Shown here in pieces: positions 1 through 8,230 of a stretch of DNA of 19,930 nt. The translations under genes were made by a program, and so were the position numbers. The first letter of the stretch is position 1, and each line of letters begins with the position of its first letter. This DNA comes from an uncultured Eubacteriales bacterium. GTDB taxonomy: Bacteria; Bacillota; Clostridia; Oscillospirales; Acutalibacteraceae. The notes under the pieces were generated by a model. That model was given only the letters and a program-made list of their open reading frames with translations. It did not search any database and had not been told where the DNA came from. Location of the stretch: NCBI GenBank assembly GCA_934444895.1, contig CAKSDA010000019.1, forward strand, positions 1-19,930, read 5' to 3'.

Positions 1-2
1 GC

Positions 3-578
3 ATTATTCCCATGGCTTTAATTTCATTAGCCATTAAACTTGATTCCAAGGGTCCGGTTCTGTTCAAGCAGGAACGACTCGGTTACAAAGGAAAAGTATA
101 TAGAATACTGAAATTTCGGACTATGTGTGTTGGGGCAGAGCATATGAGCGGCGGAGTTTATTCCGGAAAAAACGACTCCCGTGTAACCCGCGTCGGCAAC
201 ATTCTTCGAAAAACAAGTTTAGATGAACTTCCACAGCTTTTTAATGTTTTGGCAGGATCGATGAGTTTTATAGGGCCGCGTCCACCGCTTACATACCATC
301 CATGGCCTATTGAAGAATACAGCGAAGAACAACTTAAAATGTTTGATGTCAGACCGGGCATTACAGGTTGGGCGCAGGTTCACGGCCGTAAAGATGTTGA
401 GTGGCATCACAGAATAGAACTAAGTGTTTGGTATGTTAACAATGTTTCCTTTTGGTTGGATTTTAAAATAGTTTGGCTGACTGCCTTTAAAGTTATTACA
501 AATGCTGACAATGAAAATGTTAAGGCAACCGTATTGAATGTCGAAACAGTTGAAGAGAAAGAGATGAGTAAAAGATAA
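3..578 (+). CDS. Initiating sugar-1-phosphate (phosphoglycosyl) transferase, 5'-truncated by window edge
   Basis: Transfers a sugar-1-phosphate from a UDP-sugar to undecaprenyl phosphate at the inner face of the membrane, the first step of capsule or exopolysaccharide repeat-unit synthesis. The frame is open from base 3, so the gene begins before the window; the ATG at base 12 lies inside the conserved start of the domain and is probably not the true start. Visible family motifs are FKQER, LKFRTM, the SLDELPQL segment carrying the Asp-Glu catalytic pair of monotopic phosphoglycosyl transferases (PglC/EpsL/WbaP C-terminal domain, PF02397), SFIGPRP, and RPGITGWAQV. Whether a multi-helix N-terminal domain exists (WbaP type) cannot be seen. 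The stop codon overlaps the next ATG in TAATG, so translation is probably coupled to the aldolase gene. The family call is firm; the sugar is not known. Confidence 0.93.
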   Translation: MIPMALISLAIKLDSKGPVLFKQERLGYKGKVYRILKFRTMCVGAEHMSGGVYSGKNDSRVTRVGNILRKTSLDELPQLFNVLAGSMSFIGPRPPLTYHPWPIEEYSEEQLKMFDVRPGITGWAQVHGRKDVEWHHRIELSVWYVNNVSFWLDFKIVWLTAFKVITNADNENVKATVLNVETVEEKEMSKR

Positions 579-1411
579 TGGCGCTGAAGCTTATGTACAT
601 AACGAACAGCCCTGAGGTGGCAAAAATTGCCGAAGAGTCCGGTGTGGACAGAATATTTATTGATTTGGAATATATAGGAAAATCAGACAGGCAGGGCGGT
701 ATGGACACAGTTCAGTCCCACCATACTTTGGAGGATATTAAGAGAATAAAGAATTCGCTTACAACTGCCAAGTTGCTTGTTCGTGTAAATCCGATTCACG
801 ATGCAACCGAAAAATACACATCCACCGAATATGAAATAGATACTGCCATAAAAAACGGCGCAGAAATTTTAATGCTTCCGTATTTTAAAAAGGCGGATGA
901 AGTAAAAAGATTTATTTCGGCAGTCAACCGGCGGGTAAAAACAATGCTTCTTATTGAAACTCCTCAGGCTGTTGAAAACATAGATGAAATATTGCAAGTT
1001 CCGGGAATTGACTTTATACATATCGGTCTTAACGATTTAAGTCTTGGATATAAAATGAAGTTTATGTTTGAACTGCTTACAGACGGCACGGTTGAAAGGT
1101 TGTGCAAAAAATTTAAAGAAAGTAACATCGAATACGGTTTCGGAGGAATAGCTGCTTTGGGCAAGGGTGCAATTCCTGCTGAAATGGTTATAAAAGAGCA
1201 TTACAGGCTGGGTTCGTCCTGTGCTATTTTGTCCAGAAGTTTTTGTAATACTGATAAAGTACGCAGTATTGACGCTATACGGTCAACATTTATAAATGGT
1301 ATGAAAGAAATACGGAATTTTGAAGCCGAGTGCCTGATGCACAGAAAATTCTTTACGGATAATACTGAAATTTTAAAAGAAAAAGTTAAAAACATAGTGA
1401 ATAATAATTAG
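578..1411 (+). CDS. HpcH/HpaI-family aldolase (CitE-like superfamily)
   Basis: 277 residues matching the HpcH/HpaI aldolase/citrate lyase family (PF03328), metal-dependent enzymes that make or break a C-C bond through a pyruvate or oxaloacetate enolate. Residues that fit the family site are D29, H48/H49, R69 in LLVRV (pyruvate carboxylate contact), E127 in LIETPQ and D153 in GLNDLS (metal ligands). A GFGGIA segment follows. The start is fixed by the TAATG overlap with the upstream transferase; no strong Shine-Dalgarno is visible, so translation is probably coupled. The position between the initiating transferase and a 2-hydroxyacid dehydrogenase suggests that it makes a keto-acid building block or substituent for the polysaccharide instead of degrading aromatic compounds. 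That role is inference, and the substrate cannot be read from the sequence. Confidence 0.85.
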   Translation: MALKLMYITNSPEVAKIAEESGVDRIFIDLEYIGKSDRQGGMDTVQSHHTLEDIKRIKNSLTTAKLLVRVNPIHDATEKYTSTEYEIDTAIKNGAEILMLPYFKKADEVKRFISAVNRRVKTMLLIETPQAVENIDEILQVPGIDFIHIGLNDLSLGYKMKFMFELLTDGTVERLCKKFKESNIEYGFGGIAALGKGAIPAEMVIKEHYRLGSSCAILSRSFCNTDKVRSIDAIRSTFINGMKEIRNFEAECLMHRKFFTDNTEILKEKVKNIVNNN

Positions 1412-1419
1412 ATATAATT

Positions 1420-1447
1420 TTGAAGGTTAATTGATAGACATTATAAT
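1420..1447 (+). promoter_or_regulatory. Candidate internal promoter before the 2-hydroxyacid dehydrogenase gene
   Basis: TTGAAG (1420-1425) and a perfect TATAAT (1442-1447) are separated by 16 bp, in the 66-bp gap that is one of the few breaks in an otherwise tightly packed operon. The next gene has AGGAG at 1466-1470, 7 bases before its ATG. This is a sequence match only, and AT-rich gaps yield chance matches. Confidence 0.4.
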
Positions 1448-1477
1448 TAAAAAAGTTTCAAATACAGGAGCAAAAGT

Positions 1478-2386
1478 ATGAATTTGCTTATAACCGGTGC
1501 GGTTTGTTTGGATGAAGAAAAATTAAATATTATAAAGCAGCTTAATCACAATATTGTTTTTATGCAGCAGGAAAAGGATTCGTTGCCTTGTAACCCTAAG
1601 TGGGTTCAGGGGGTTGTTTGCAATGGCCTTTTTTTGTCGCATGATATTAAAGAATTCTCTAATCTTAAGTTTATTCAGCTGACAAGTGCAGGATATGATC
1701 GCGTCCCCATGGATTACATAAAATCGCACGATATTGAAATCCATAATGCTCACGGAGTTTACAGTATTCCAATGGCAGAGTTTGCCGTTTGCGGCGTATT
1801 ACAGTTATATAAACAAAGCCGCTTTTTTTTGGAAAATCAAAAAAGCAAAAAATGGGAAAAGCATCGCGGACTTACCGAGCTTTGCGGAAAAGCAGTTTGT
1901 GTTGTAGGCTGCGGCAGCGTGGGGAGCGAGTGTGCAAAGCGTTTTAACGCATTCGGATGCCGTGTTACGGGCATTGATATTAAGCCATATAAGAGTAATG
2001 ATTTTGAAACAATGTTGCCGCTTTCGCGGTTAAACGAGGTTCTCTCTGAAAGCGATATAGTAATACTGACCTTGCCGCTTTGTGAAGAGACTTTTCATTT
2101 AATTAATGCCAAAAGACTTAGCAAAATGAAACAAAATGCAATTCTTTTAAATATTGCGCGGGGCAGTATTGTTGATACCGCAGCACTTGAAAACGCGCTT
2201 ACAAAGAATTTGGGCGGTGCTGTTCTTGATGTTTTTGAGGATGAACCGCTTAGAAGCAACAGCCCGCTTTGGAATATGGAAAATGTAATAATTACACCGC
2301 ACAACAGTTTTGTCGGGGACAAAAATGCCGAGCGGCTCAGTAATATTATAATAAAAAATTTGAATTTTGAGAAACAGGTACTATGA
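1478..2386 (+). CDS. D-isomer-specific 2-hydroxyacid dehydrogenase (NAD-dependent)
   Basis: 302 residues with the two-domain layout of the D-2-hydroxyacid dehydrogenase family (PF00389/PF02826), which interconvert 2-keto acids and D-2-hydroxy acids with NAD(P)H. The dinucleotide-binding motif GCGSVG is at residues 144-149, followed by an acidic residue at the end of the second strand (GID), which favours NAD. The catalytic triad can be placed as R228 (NIARGS), E256 (FEDEP) and H275 (TPHNS). The length is near the short end for the family. AGGAG sits 7 bases before the ATG, and the stop overlaps the next gene in ATGA. Next to the aldolase it could reduce the aldolase's 2-keto product to a hydroxy acid used on the polysaccharide; this is inference. 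The family is secure, the substrate unknown. Confidence 0.9.
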   Translation: MNLLITGAVCLDEEKLNIIKQLNHNIVFMQQEKDSLPCNPKWVQGVVCNGLFLSHDIKEFSNLKFIQLTSAGYDRVPMDYIKSHDIEIHNAHGVYSIPMAEFAVCGVLQLYKQSRFFLENQKSKKWEKHRGLTELCGKAVCVVGCGSVGSECAKRFNAFGCRVTGIDIKPYKSNDFETMLPLSRLNEVLSESDIVILTLPLCEETFHLINAKRLSKMKQNAILLNIARGSIVDTAALENALTKNLGGAVLDVFEDEPLRSNSPLWNMENVIITPHNSFVGDKNAERLSNIIIKNLNFEKQVL

Positions 2387-3612
2387 AAAAAGATGTTTTA
2401 TTAATTGCAAATTATTGGCACTTTGAAGAAGAAAAAAGCAGCAGCCGTTATCGCTCTTTTGCGGATATTCTTTGCAAAGAGTATGACCTGGAGGTTGTTA
2501 CATCAACCTTCTGTCATCTGAAAAAAGCGCAGCGCGATGCTCAAAAGCTGCATCTTGACTCCTTACCGTATAAAATGAAGCTGTGTTATGAAAAGGGATA
2601 TTCAAAGAACATCAGTCTTCGCAGAATAAGCAGCTATTCGCAATTCGGCAAAAATGTTTTAAAGTATTTAAAAACGCGGAAAAAGCCGGATCTTATTATG
2701 GTTTCGGTGCCATCGCTTTCGGTTGCGGACTATGCAAGCAAATATGCAAAAGAAAATAATATACCGCTTATTATAGATATTCAGGATTTATGGCCGGAGG
2801 CATTTAAAATGGCGCTTAACATTCCGGTTGTTTCGGATATATTATTTTATCCCATGCTGCGGCAGGCAAATCGAATTTATTCGCGAGGCGATGTAATAAT
2901 GGCGGTTTCGAATACTTATGCCGAGCGCGGAAAGGCGGTAAACAAGTCCGCCGATACGCTTAGTATATATATCGGTACCGACAGCGCTTTGGTTGAAGAA
3001 AAGACCAAAGGGATAGAAATTTCTAAGGAAAAAGACAAGTTTGTAGTTGCATATGTCGGCGCCCTGGGCCACAGTTATGATATAAAAGGTGTTATTGACG
3101 CAATTAAACTTCTTAAGGGCAAGGGCGTTACTGATATTAAGTTTAAGGTAATGGGCGAAGGCGTAAAGCGGTCGGAATTTGAGGAGTATGCGAAGGAGTG
3201 CGGAATAGACTGTGAGTTCACCGGTTTACTGGAGTATGGAACAATGATGAAAACTCTTGAAAGCTGTGATGTTGCCGTTAATCCGATTGTAGGCCGTTCG
3301 GTTTCCAGCATTATAAACAAGGTTTCGGATTATGCTGCGGCAGGTATACCTGTTATTAACACTCAAAACAGCAGGGAATACCGAGATCTTTTAACTAAGT
3401 ATGAAGCCGGTATAAATGTTCAAAACGGCAGCTCCGAAGAGCTTGCCGATGCAATTTTAAAGTATTACAGTGATCCTGAATATAAAAATCAAAGCGGAAA
3501 AAACGAAAAGAAAATGTTTAATGAGTTGTTTGACCGTGCAAATAATTACCCACGGTTGATTGAAAAAATGGAGGAATTGTTTGATGAACAAAAAGGCGAA
3601 AGATGTTATTAA
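2383..3612 (+). CDS. Glycosyltransferase family 4 (WbuB-like)
   Basis: 409 residues of the GT-B fold, GT4 group, transferring a sugar from a nucleotide donor to the growing lipid-linked repeat unit at the cytoplasmic face. The N-terminal half carries DIQDLWPE (132-139), an acceptor-domain motif seen in WbuB-type GT4 enzymes. The C-terminal half starts with the typical strand VVAYVGALG (221-229) and ends with the donor-site region NKVSDYAAAGIPVI. Some WbuB-type enzymes transfer N-acetyl-L-fucosamine, which would fit the CapE/CapG genes later in this cluster, but that specificity is a guess. The start overlaps the dehydrogenase stop in ATGA. The 3' end overlaps the start of the DUF1919 gene by 29 bases. 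Confidence 0.9.
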   Translation: MKKDVLLIANYWHFEEEKSSSRYRSFADILCKEYDLEVVTSTFCHLKKAQRDAQKLHLDSLPYKMKLCYEKGYSKNISLRRISSYSQFGKNVLKYLKTRKKPDLIMVSVPSLSVADYASKYAKENNIPLIIDIQDLWPEAFKMALNIPVVSDILFYPMLRQANRIYSRGDVIMAVSNTYAERGKAVNKSADTLSIYIGTDSALVEEKTKGIEISKEKDKFVVAYVGALGHSYDIKGVIDAIKLLKGKGVTDIKFKVMGEGVKRSEFEEYAKECGIDCEFTGLLEYGTMMKTLESCDVAVNPIVGRSVSSIINKVSDYAAAGIPVINTQNSREYRDLLTKYEAGINVQNGSSEELADAILKYYSDPEYKNQSGKNEKKMFNELFDRANNYPRLIEKMEELFDEQKGERCY

Positions 3613-4220
3613 AACAATATGGCGCTTTCCGTTTCAACGCATATATCGTTTGAAATTAAGAAATCAACATTTCAGTCTGATCACTTGTAATTGTATCGGA
3701 GGAGCACTCAGTCATGATTTGGGACATCAATTCCGTTCACCTACGGTAAATTTAATTATCCCGGAATATTTGAAATTTGTTGAAAATTTACCGTATTATT
3801 TGGAAACCCCGATTTCGCAAGGGGGGGGACGGTGTTACATCCCAGGGCTGGCCGATTGGCATTGTTGGAGATATTAAAATTCTCGGCGTACATTATCAAA
3901 GCTATGATGATTTAAGCCAAGCATGGGAAAAAAGAAGAAAAAGAGTGAATTTTGACAATATTTTTCTAATTGCAACCGATGAGTATATTAAAACACCGCA
4001 GGATATCGAGGCTTTTTCAAATCTGCCATATCCCAAAGTGCTGTTTAAGTCCCATAATGAAATCAATTATGATTTTGAAGTATATATTCCGGGTCCAGAT
4101 ACGCGCGATAATGTCGGAGATCTTTTAAGGTATGCCAATTTTTCCGGCGTCAGATTATTTGAGAAGTATTTTGACTGTATAGGTTGGCTTAATGCGAATG
4201 CGGCATCAAAATCAACCTGA
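3584..4220 (+). pseudogene. DUF1919-family exopolysaccharide protein, frameshifted at a G8 tract
   Basis: The two halves of a DUF1919 (COG3955) protein lie in different frames. The first runs from ATG 3584 to a stop at 3877 (97 residues as read) and carries the usual family opening: a basic N-terminus, then a gene-specific CIGGALSHDLG, a LIIPEYLKFVENLPYYL segment and ISQGG. The second continues with GWPIGIVGDIKILGVHY, an AWEKRRKRVNFDN segment and VLFKSH to a stop at 4220. The join falls on eight Gs at 3821-3828. Seven Gs would give one open protein of 211 residues, close to the family's usual length. GGAGG at 3570-3574, 9 bases before ATG 3584, decides the start; an in-frame TTG at 3560 has no such signal. 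DUF1919 proteins occur in capsule clusters and probably act as transferases or modifying enzymes; the activity is not established. The shift may be phase variation, mutation or a sequencing error. Confidence 0.82.
3821..3828 (+). repeat. Poly-G tract (G8) at the frameshift point
   Basis: Eight consecutive Gs in an AT-rich gene, exactly where the DUF1919 reading frame breaks. Losing one G restores the full frame. Homopolymeric G tracts of this kind are known slipped-strand contingency sites in surface-polysaccharide genes of other bacteria (for example Campylobacter), and are also a common source of sequencing indels. Confidence 0.9.
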
Positions 4221-4244
4221 TACCTAAAGGAAAGGAGGCGGAAC

Positions 4245-5525
4245 ATGAAGGTTCTTATTATGAGTCATAACCCCATTACAGATTATAACAGTATGGGTAA
4301 AACCATGCTGGGGCTATTTTCCGCCTTTTGTGAAGACGAGCTTTGCCAGTTCTATGTTTATCCCACTCTTCCTAACATAAAGGTGTGCAAAAGCTATTAT
4401 CGACTGACTGACAAAGAAGCGATGCGAAGTATTCTTTTTCGTCGTAATGCCGGCAGACAAATAAATGATGAAGATATAAATTCAAAGAATACTCTTTACG
4501 AAAATAAAAGTTCCGCAAAAATGTATCGCTCAAAAGAAAAACATAAGGAACTAAAAATATTTTTAAGGGATTTTGTCTGGAAATTATCATCCGTTAAAAA
4601 TCAGAGTTTTAAAAAGTGGCTTGAAAAAGAAAAACCGGATGTTATTTTTGCGGCTCCCGGAGCCTCCGGGTTCTTTTATAATCTGATACAAAAGGTTGCA
4701 AAACTGCTTAAAATTCCGATAGTTACCTATGTCTGCGACGACTTTTATTTCAGCAGTAAAGAGAAAGGTTCATTTATTGGCAAAATTTATGCGCGCTATA
4801 TCAGAAAAAAAATCAGAAAACTTATAAGCAATTCAAATCAGGTTGTTACCATTTCAAACGAGCTTGCGCGGGATTATACCAAGGAGTTTGGATGTGAATG
4901 TACAGTAATTTCCACCGGTGCAAATTTAACGGTTGCCGAAAAGCCGTCCTGCGGCGACGGAAAAATCGTTTCATATTTTGGTAATTTGCAGCTGGGAAGA
5001 TACATTTCGCTGTCAAAGGTTGCAAGAGCGTTAGATGAATATAACAAAAAGTTTGGCAAAGATACCGTTTTAAATATTTATACTGCGGATAAATCAAGTG
5101 AAATTTCATTGGAATTCGACGGAATTTCCTGCGCGCGTTTTTGCGGTTTCGTTCCGGCTGAAGAAATGTACAAGGAAATGAAAAAAGCGTCGGTGCTTAT
5201 TCATGTTGAATCGTTTGACAGGGAAAACAGAGAAAGGGTTAAGTATTCTGTTTCCACAAAAATCGCAGATTCGCTTGCCTGCGGAATATGTCTGTTTGCA
5301 TACGGACCTTCCGGTATTGCGTCGATTGAATATTTAAAAATTAACGACTGTGCCTTCACCGCTCAAAACGAGCAGGAACTTAAGGAAAAAATCACGAGCT
5401 GTTTAAGTGAGCCGGAGCTGAGAATGGGTAAGGCGCAAAAGGCGCTTTTGACTGCTGTAAAAAATCATGATTGCAAAAAACAAAGCGAGCTGCTTAAAAC
5501 AACTATATTCAAGGTGTTGGCATGA
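4245..5525 (+). CDS. Glycosyltransferase, GT-B fold (group 1/GT4-like)
   Basis: 426 residues that look like a GT-B glycosyltransferase adding one sugar to the lipid-linked repeat unit. The N-terminal domain has a Rossmann-like start (KVLIMSHNP), KPDVIFAAPG and a VTISNELA segment just before the domain linker. The C-terminal domain has IVSYFGNLQLGRY and the donor-binding region YSVSTKIADSLACG followed by FAYGPSGIASIEYL. It is divergent: the first 130 residues hold a long, charged and poorly conserved insert. A strong GGAAAGGAGG lies just before the ATG. The stop overlaps the next gene in ATGA. The fold assignment is good; donor and acceptor are unknown. Confidence 0.82.
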   Translation: MKVLIMSHNPITDYNSMGKTMLGLFSAFCEDELCQFYVYPTLPNIKVCKSYYRLTDKEAMRSILFRRNAGRQINDEDINSKNTLYENKSSAKMYRSKEKHKELKIFLRDFVWKLSSVKNQSFKKWLEKEKPDVIFAAPGASGFFYNLIQKVAKLLKIPIVTYVCDDFYFSSKEKGSFIGKIYARYIRKKIRKLISNSNQVVTISNELARDYTKEFGCECTVISTGANLTVAEKPSCGDGKIVSYFGNLQLGRYISLSKVARALDEYNKKFGKDTVLNIYTADKSSEISLEFDGISCARFCGFVPAEEMYKEMKKASVLIHVESFDRENRERVKYSVSTKIADSLACGICLFAYGPSGIASIEYLKINDCAFTAQNEQELKEKITSCLSEPELRMGKAQKALLTAVKNHDCKKQSELLKTTIFKVLA

Positions 5526-6769
5526 AAATATTACAGGTTAATGTTGTATATAACACGGGAAGTACCGGAAAGATTGTTTATGATATACATACCGAACTAA
5601 AAAAGCAGAATATAAAATCGGTTGTTTGCTATGGCCGCGGCCCTGAGGTAAGCGAAGAAAATGTATACAAAATATGCGGAGAACTTTATTCCGACATAAA
5701 TCATTTTTACGCTAACCTGTCAGGAGTAATATACGGCGGTTGTATTGTTTCAACCAACAAACTTATTTCGGTAATTAAAAGTGAAAAACCCGATGTAGTT
5801 CATTTGCACTGTTTAAACGGATATTTTGTTAACATATATCGCCTTGTAACATGGCTTAAAAATCACAAGGTAAAAACGGTTTTAACTCTGCACGCAGAGT
5901 TCATGTATACAGGCGGATGCAGCCATGCGCTTGAATGTAAACAGTGGCTTTGTGAATTCGGTTGCGGAACAGAAAAATGTCCTTTGTACCGCACAGACAT
6001 GAAATCCTGGCTTTTTGATCGCAGCCGTACCATGTGGTGGCGCATGAAAAAGGCCTTTGACGGATTTGAAAAGGATTTGACTGTAACATCTGTTTCTCCT
6101 TGGCTTATGGAGCGTGCGTCGGCATCGCCCATTTTGCGGGGTAAAAAACATTGCGTTGTTCTTAACGGAATAGACACAGAAATTTTTCATCCATATGACA
6201 GTGAAAGCTCTTCGGATCTGAAAAAGGAACTTAATATAGTAAGCGGGCCGGTTGTTTTTCATGCTACTGCATTATTCAGCGATGATCCGAATCACATAAA
6301 GGGCGGATATTATATTATTGAGCTTGCAAAGCGGCTGCCAAACATTAAATTTGTTGTAGCGGGCGCTTATAAAGGAGAAATGAATCTTCCCGGAAACATT
6401 ATTCTTTTGGGTAAGGTTTCGGACAAGGAAAAGCTAGCAAGGCTTTATTCAATGGCGGATCTTTCGGTAATAACAAGCAAAAGGGAAACCTTTTCAATGA
6501 TAGTGGCAGAATCCATGTGCTGCGGAACACCCATAATAGGATTTAATGCGGGAGCTCCTGAAACTATAGCAATACCTCAGTTCAGTGCCTTTTCAAAGCA
6601 TGGAGATCTTGACGCTTTAGAGGAAAATTTAAAAAGATTTTTAAATATGGATTTTTGTGATATAGCAGAAAAAGCTTTTGAAAAATATTCAAAAGAAAAA
6701 ATGGTTCAAAACTATAAAAAAATTTACATTTCATGCGCGGCGAACGAGGTGAAAAATAAGGATGACTAG
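5522..6769 (+). CDS. Glycosyltransferase family 4 (WcaC-like, Cys-containing acceptor domain)
   Basis: 415 residues, GT4 type. The N-terminus MKILQVN with the GSTGKIVYDI loop is typical of the group around colanic-acid WcaC. DVVHLHCLNGYF is followed by LTLHAEFMYTGGC. Five cysteines cluster at residues 133, 139, 144, 148 and 153 in a pattern ending GCGTEKCP; a similar Cys-rich loop recurs in this subfamily and may be structural. The C-terminal domain has VVFHATALF, a KGGYYIIELAK helix and the donor-site motif SKRETFSMIVAESMCCGTPI, with the ExxxxG-type acidic residue. It probably adds one sugar of the repeat unit. It overlaps both neighbours: ATGA with the upstream GT and 8 bases with the polymerase gene. 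The donor sugar is unknown. Confidence 0.9.
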   Translation: MKILQVNVVYNTGSTGKIVYDIHTELKKQNIKSVVCYGRGPEVSEENVYKICGELYSDINHFYANLSGVIYGGCIVSTNKLISVIKSEKPDVVHLHCLNGYFVNIYRLVTWLKNHKVKTVLTLHAEFMYTGGCSHALECKQWLCEFGCGTEKCPLYRTDMKSWLFDRSRTMWWRMKKAFDGFEKDLTVTSVSPWLMERASASPILRGKKHCVVLNGIDTEIFHPYDSESSSDLKKELNIVSGPVVFHATALFSDDPNHIKGGYYIIELAKRLPNIKFVVAGAYKGEMNLPGNIILLGKVSDKEKLARLYSMADLSVITSKRETFSMIVAESMCCGTPIIGFNAGAPETIAIPQFSAFSKHGDLDALEENLKRFLNMDFCDIAEKAFEKYSKEKMVQNYKKIYISCAANEVKNKDD

Positions 6770-8102
6770 CAGCCCCAATACGGACCTTAAAAATTTTGGT
6801 ATAAAAACTAAAGAACCAAAAACAAAAAATTTAATTTTCTTTGTTCTTTACATATCACTTGTTATGGTGGTATACATACTTCCGTCGGTAAAACTTATTG
6901 TTCCTTATATACCTGCGGCAGTTTTAATGCTTGCTTTTTTTCCGATTGCCATGTTTAAAACGCAAAAATACATGAATTACTGTGTTTTGCTTATTGCAAC
7001 AACGGTTCTGTATGTGTTTATTTATTTTATAAATGGCATAGGCGGTGTAACCGATTCCATAAACGAAATAATACGATCTCTGCGGTTTTTTATGCCGGTG
7101 CTTTGGGCTTTGTATGCATTGAATTTTTGCACGCCGAAACAGCGCCGCTGTATACTTATTGTGTTTTTCATTATTGCAGTGTTTATTCTGATAAAAACAA
7201 TAATAGCACTTGAAAAGGATGTATGGATATCCCGTATTTTAGCACAGGATAAAACATCTGATACTTCCGAAATCAGGGCATACAGAATGGGAAATGTCGG
7301 AGGATTTGAATTTTCTTATATGATGGGTGTTGTTACCATTTGCCTTGCGTGGGCAGCACTGAAGTGCAAAAACATATGGGCGAAAATTTTTCTGATTGCG
7401 GGAACCGTTTTATGCTTTTATTATATTATACAAACCATGTATATGACCCTGCTTATTTTAACATCTATCGGAACTATATTGCTTTTTATTTTTAACACCA
7501 AAAACGCATTGGCAAAGATTTTACTTATTTTCGGCAGTATAGTTATTGCCTTTTCGCTTCCGGCCATTTGTAAATACCTTTCAGGGGTTTTCACCGACTC
7601 ATTGCTTTCAACAAAGTTTATGCAGTTTTACACAGCCATGACAGGCGGAGGAACCGATTCTCTCGGCTCCCGTCCTGAACTTATGTCGGAGGCTTTTTAT
7701 CGTTGGGTTAAAAGCCCTATATGGGGCGGAGGTAATGTTTCTGCGCGTACTCATTCATTCTTTTTTTCCGCTTTGGAATCAACAGGGCTTTTAGGAATTC
7801 TAATGTTGATTTTGTGTTTTAGAGGCACATATAAAATCATTTTGTCGGAGCTTAAAAGCAAACAAACCGAAACACTTTTATTTACAATAGTATTTATGTA
7901 TGTTATAGTGCTGGCTGTATTTAATCCGGTCGGATATGTATTTGAAGTTACAATTGCAGCATTTTTTATAACACCGGTTTGGTCGGAGCTTTTCAGTAAA
8001 ACGGCTTTAAAAGAAAACGAGAAAGAGAAAGAAAGCGCTGAAGAACGCCGAGTGATAAGTGATCTTGAGAGAAGAGTTTTAAAAAAGAATGTGATGAAAT
8101 AA
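6762..8102 (+). CDS. Wzy-like polysaccharide polymerase / O-antigen ligase family membrane protein
   Basis: 446 residues, strongly hydrophobic, with about 11-12 likely membrane helices from residue 22 to 405 and a charged, Lys/Glu-rich cytoplasmic tail. The large outer loop near residues 295-325 (GTDSLGSRPELMSEAFYRW) with an Arg, followed by GGGNVSARTHS before a helix with GLLG, is the usual arrangement in Wzy polymerases and O-antigen ligases (PF04932 type). As the only such protein in a cluster that also has a Wzx flippase, it most likely polymerises repeat units outside the membrane. The start overlaps the previous gene by 8 bases. Sequence similarity in this class is low, so polymerase versus ligase rests on context. 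Confidence 0.82.
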   Translation: MTSSPNTDLKNFGIKTKEPKTKNLIFFVLYISLVMVVYILPSVKLIVPYIPAAVLMLAFFPIAMFKTQKYMNYCVLLIATTVLYVFIYFINGIGGVTDSINEIIRSLRFFMPVLWALYALNFCTPKQRRCILIVFFIIAVFILIKTIIALEKDVWISRILAQDKTSDTSEIRAYRMGNVGGFEFSYMMGVVTICLAWAALKCKNIWAKIFLIAGTVLCFYYIIQTMYMTLLILTSIGTILLFIFNTKNALAKILLIFGSIVIAFSLPAICKYLSGVFTDSLLSTKFMQFYTAMTGGGTDSLGSRPELMSEAFYRWVKSPIWGGGNVSARTHSFFFSALESTGLLGILMLILCFRGTYKIILSELKSKQTETLLFTIVFMYVIVLAVFNPVGYVFEVTIAAFFITPVWSELFSKTALKENEKEKESAEERRVISDLERRVLKKNVMK

Positions 8103-8230
8103 CAAATTAAAAGCACATTTTTATAATTTGAATTTTAGTTTTATTTATTGGCTACTTTAAAACTGTCTGAACGAATTAAGTTTTTAAATTATATTTATTA
8201 AAATATGAATATGCTAAAGGAGAACGATAA
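8103..8230 (+). other. AT-rich spacer inside the polysaccharide operon
   Basis: A 128-bp gap, the largest within the cluster. An imperfect, nearly all A/T stem (8156-8164 with 8179-8188, one bulge, 14-nt loop) is visible. A TATAAT at 8122-8127 has no credible -35 at the right distance. AAAGGAGA at 8216-8223 serves the next gene. It may mark the edge of a gene cassette or hold a weak internal promoter, but nothing here is decisive. Confidence 0.5.

Noticed and set aside
1813..1820. T8 tract inside the 2-hydroxyacid dehydrogenase gene, considered as a second slippage site
   Set aside because: The reading frame is intact across it, and T runs are common in AT-rich DNA. It has no sign of a switch, unlike the G8 tract.
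5863..6262. Minus-strand open frames of 104 and 126 residues
   Set aside because: Shadows of the WcaC-like glycosyltransferase; Cys/His-rich only because of the codon pattern on the other strand.
8122..8127. TATAAT in the 8103-8230 gap as a promoter
   Set aside because: No acceptable -35 at 16-18 bp. A lone TATAAT is expected by chance in such AT-rich sequence.
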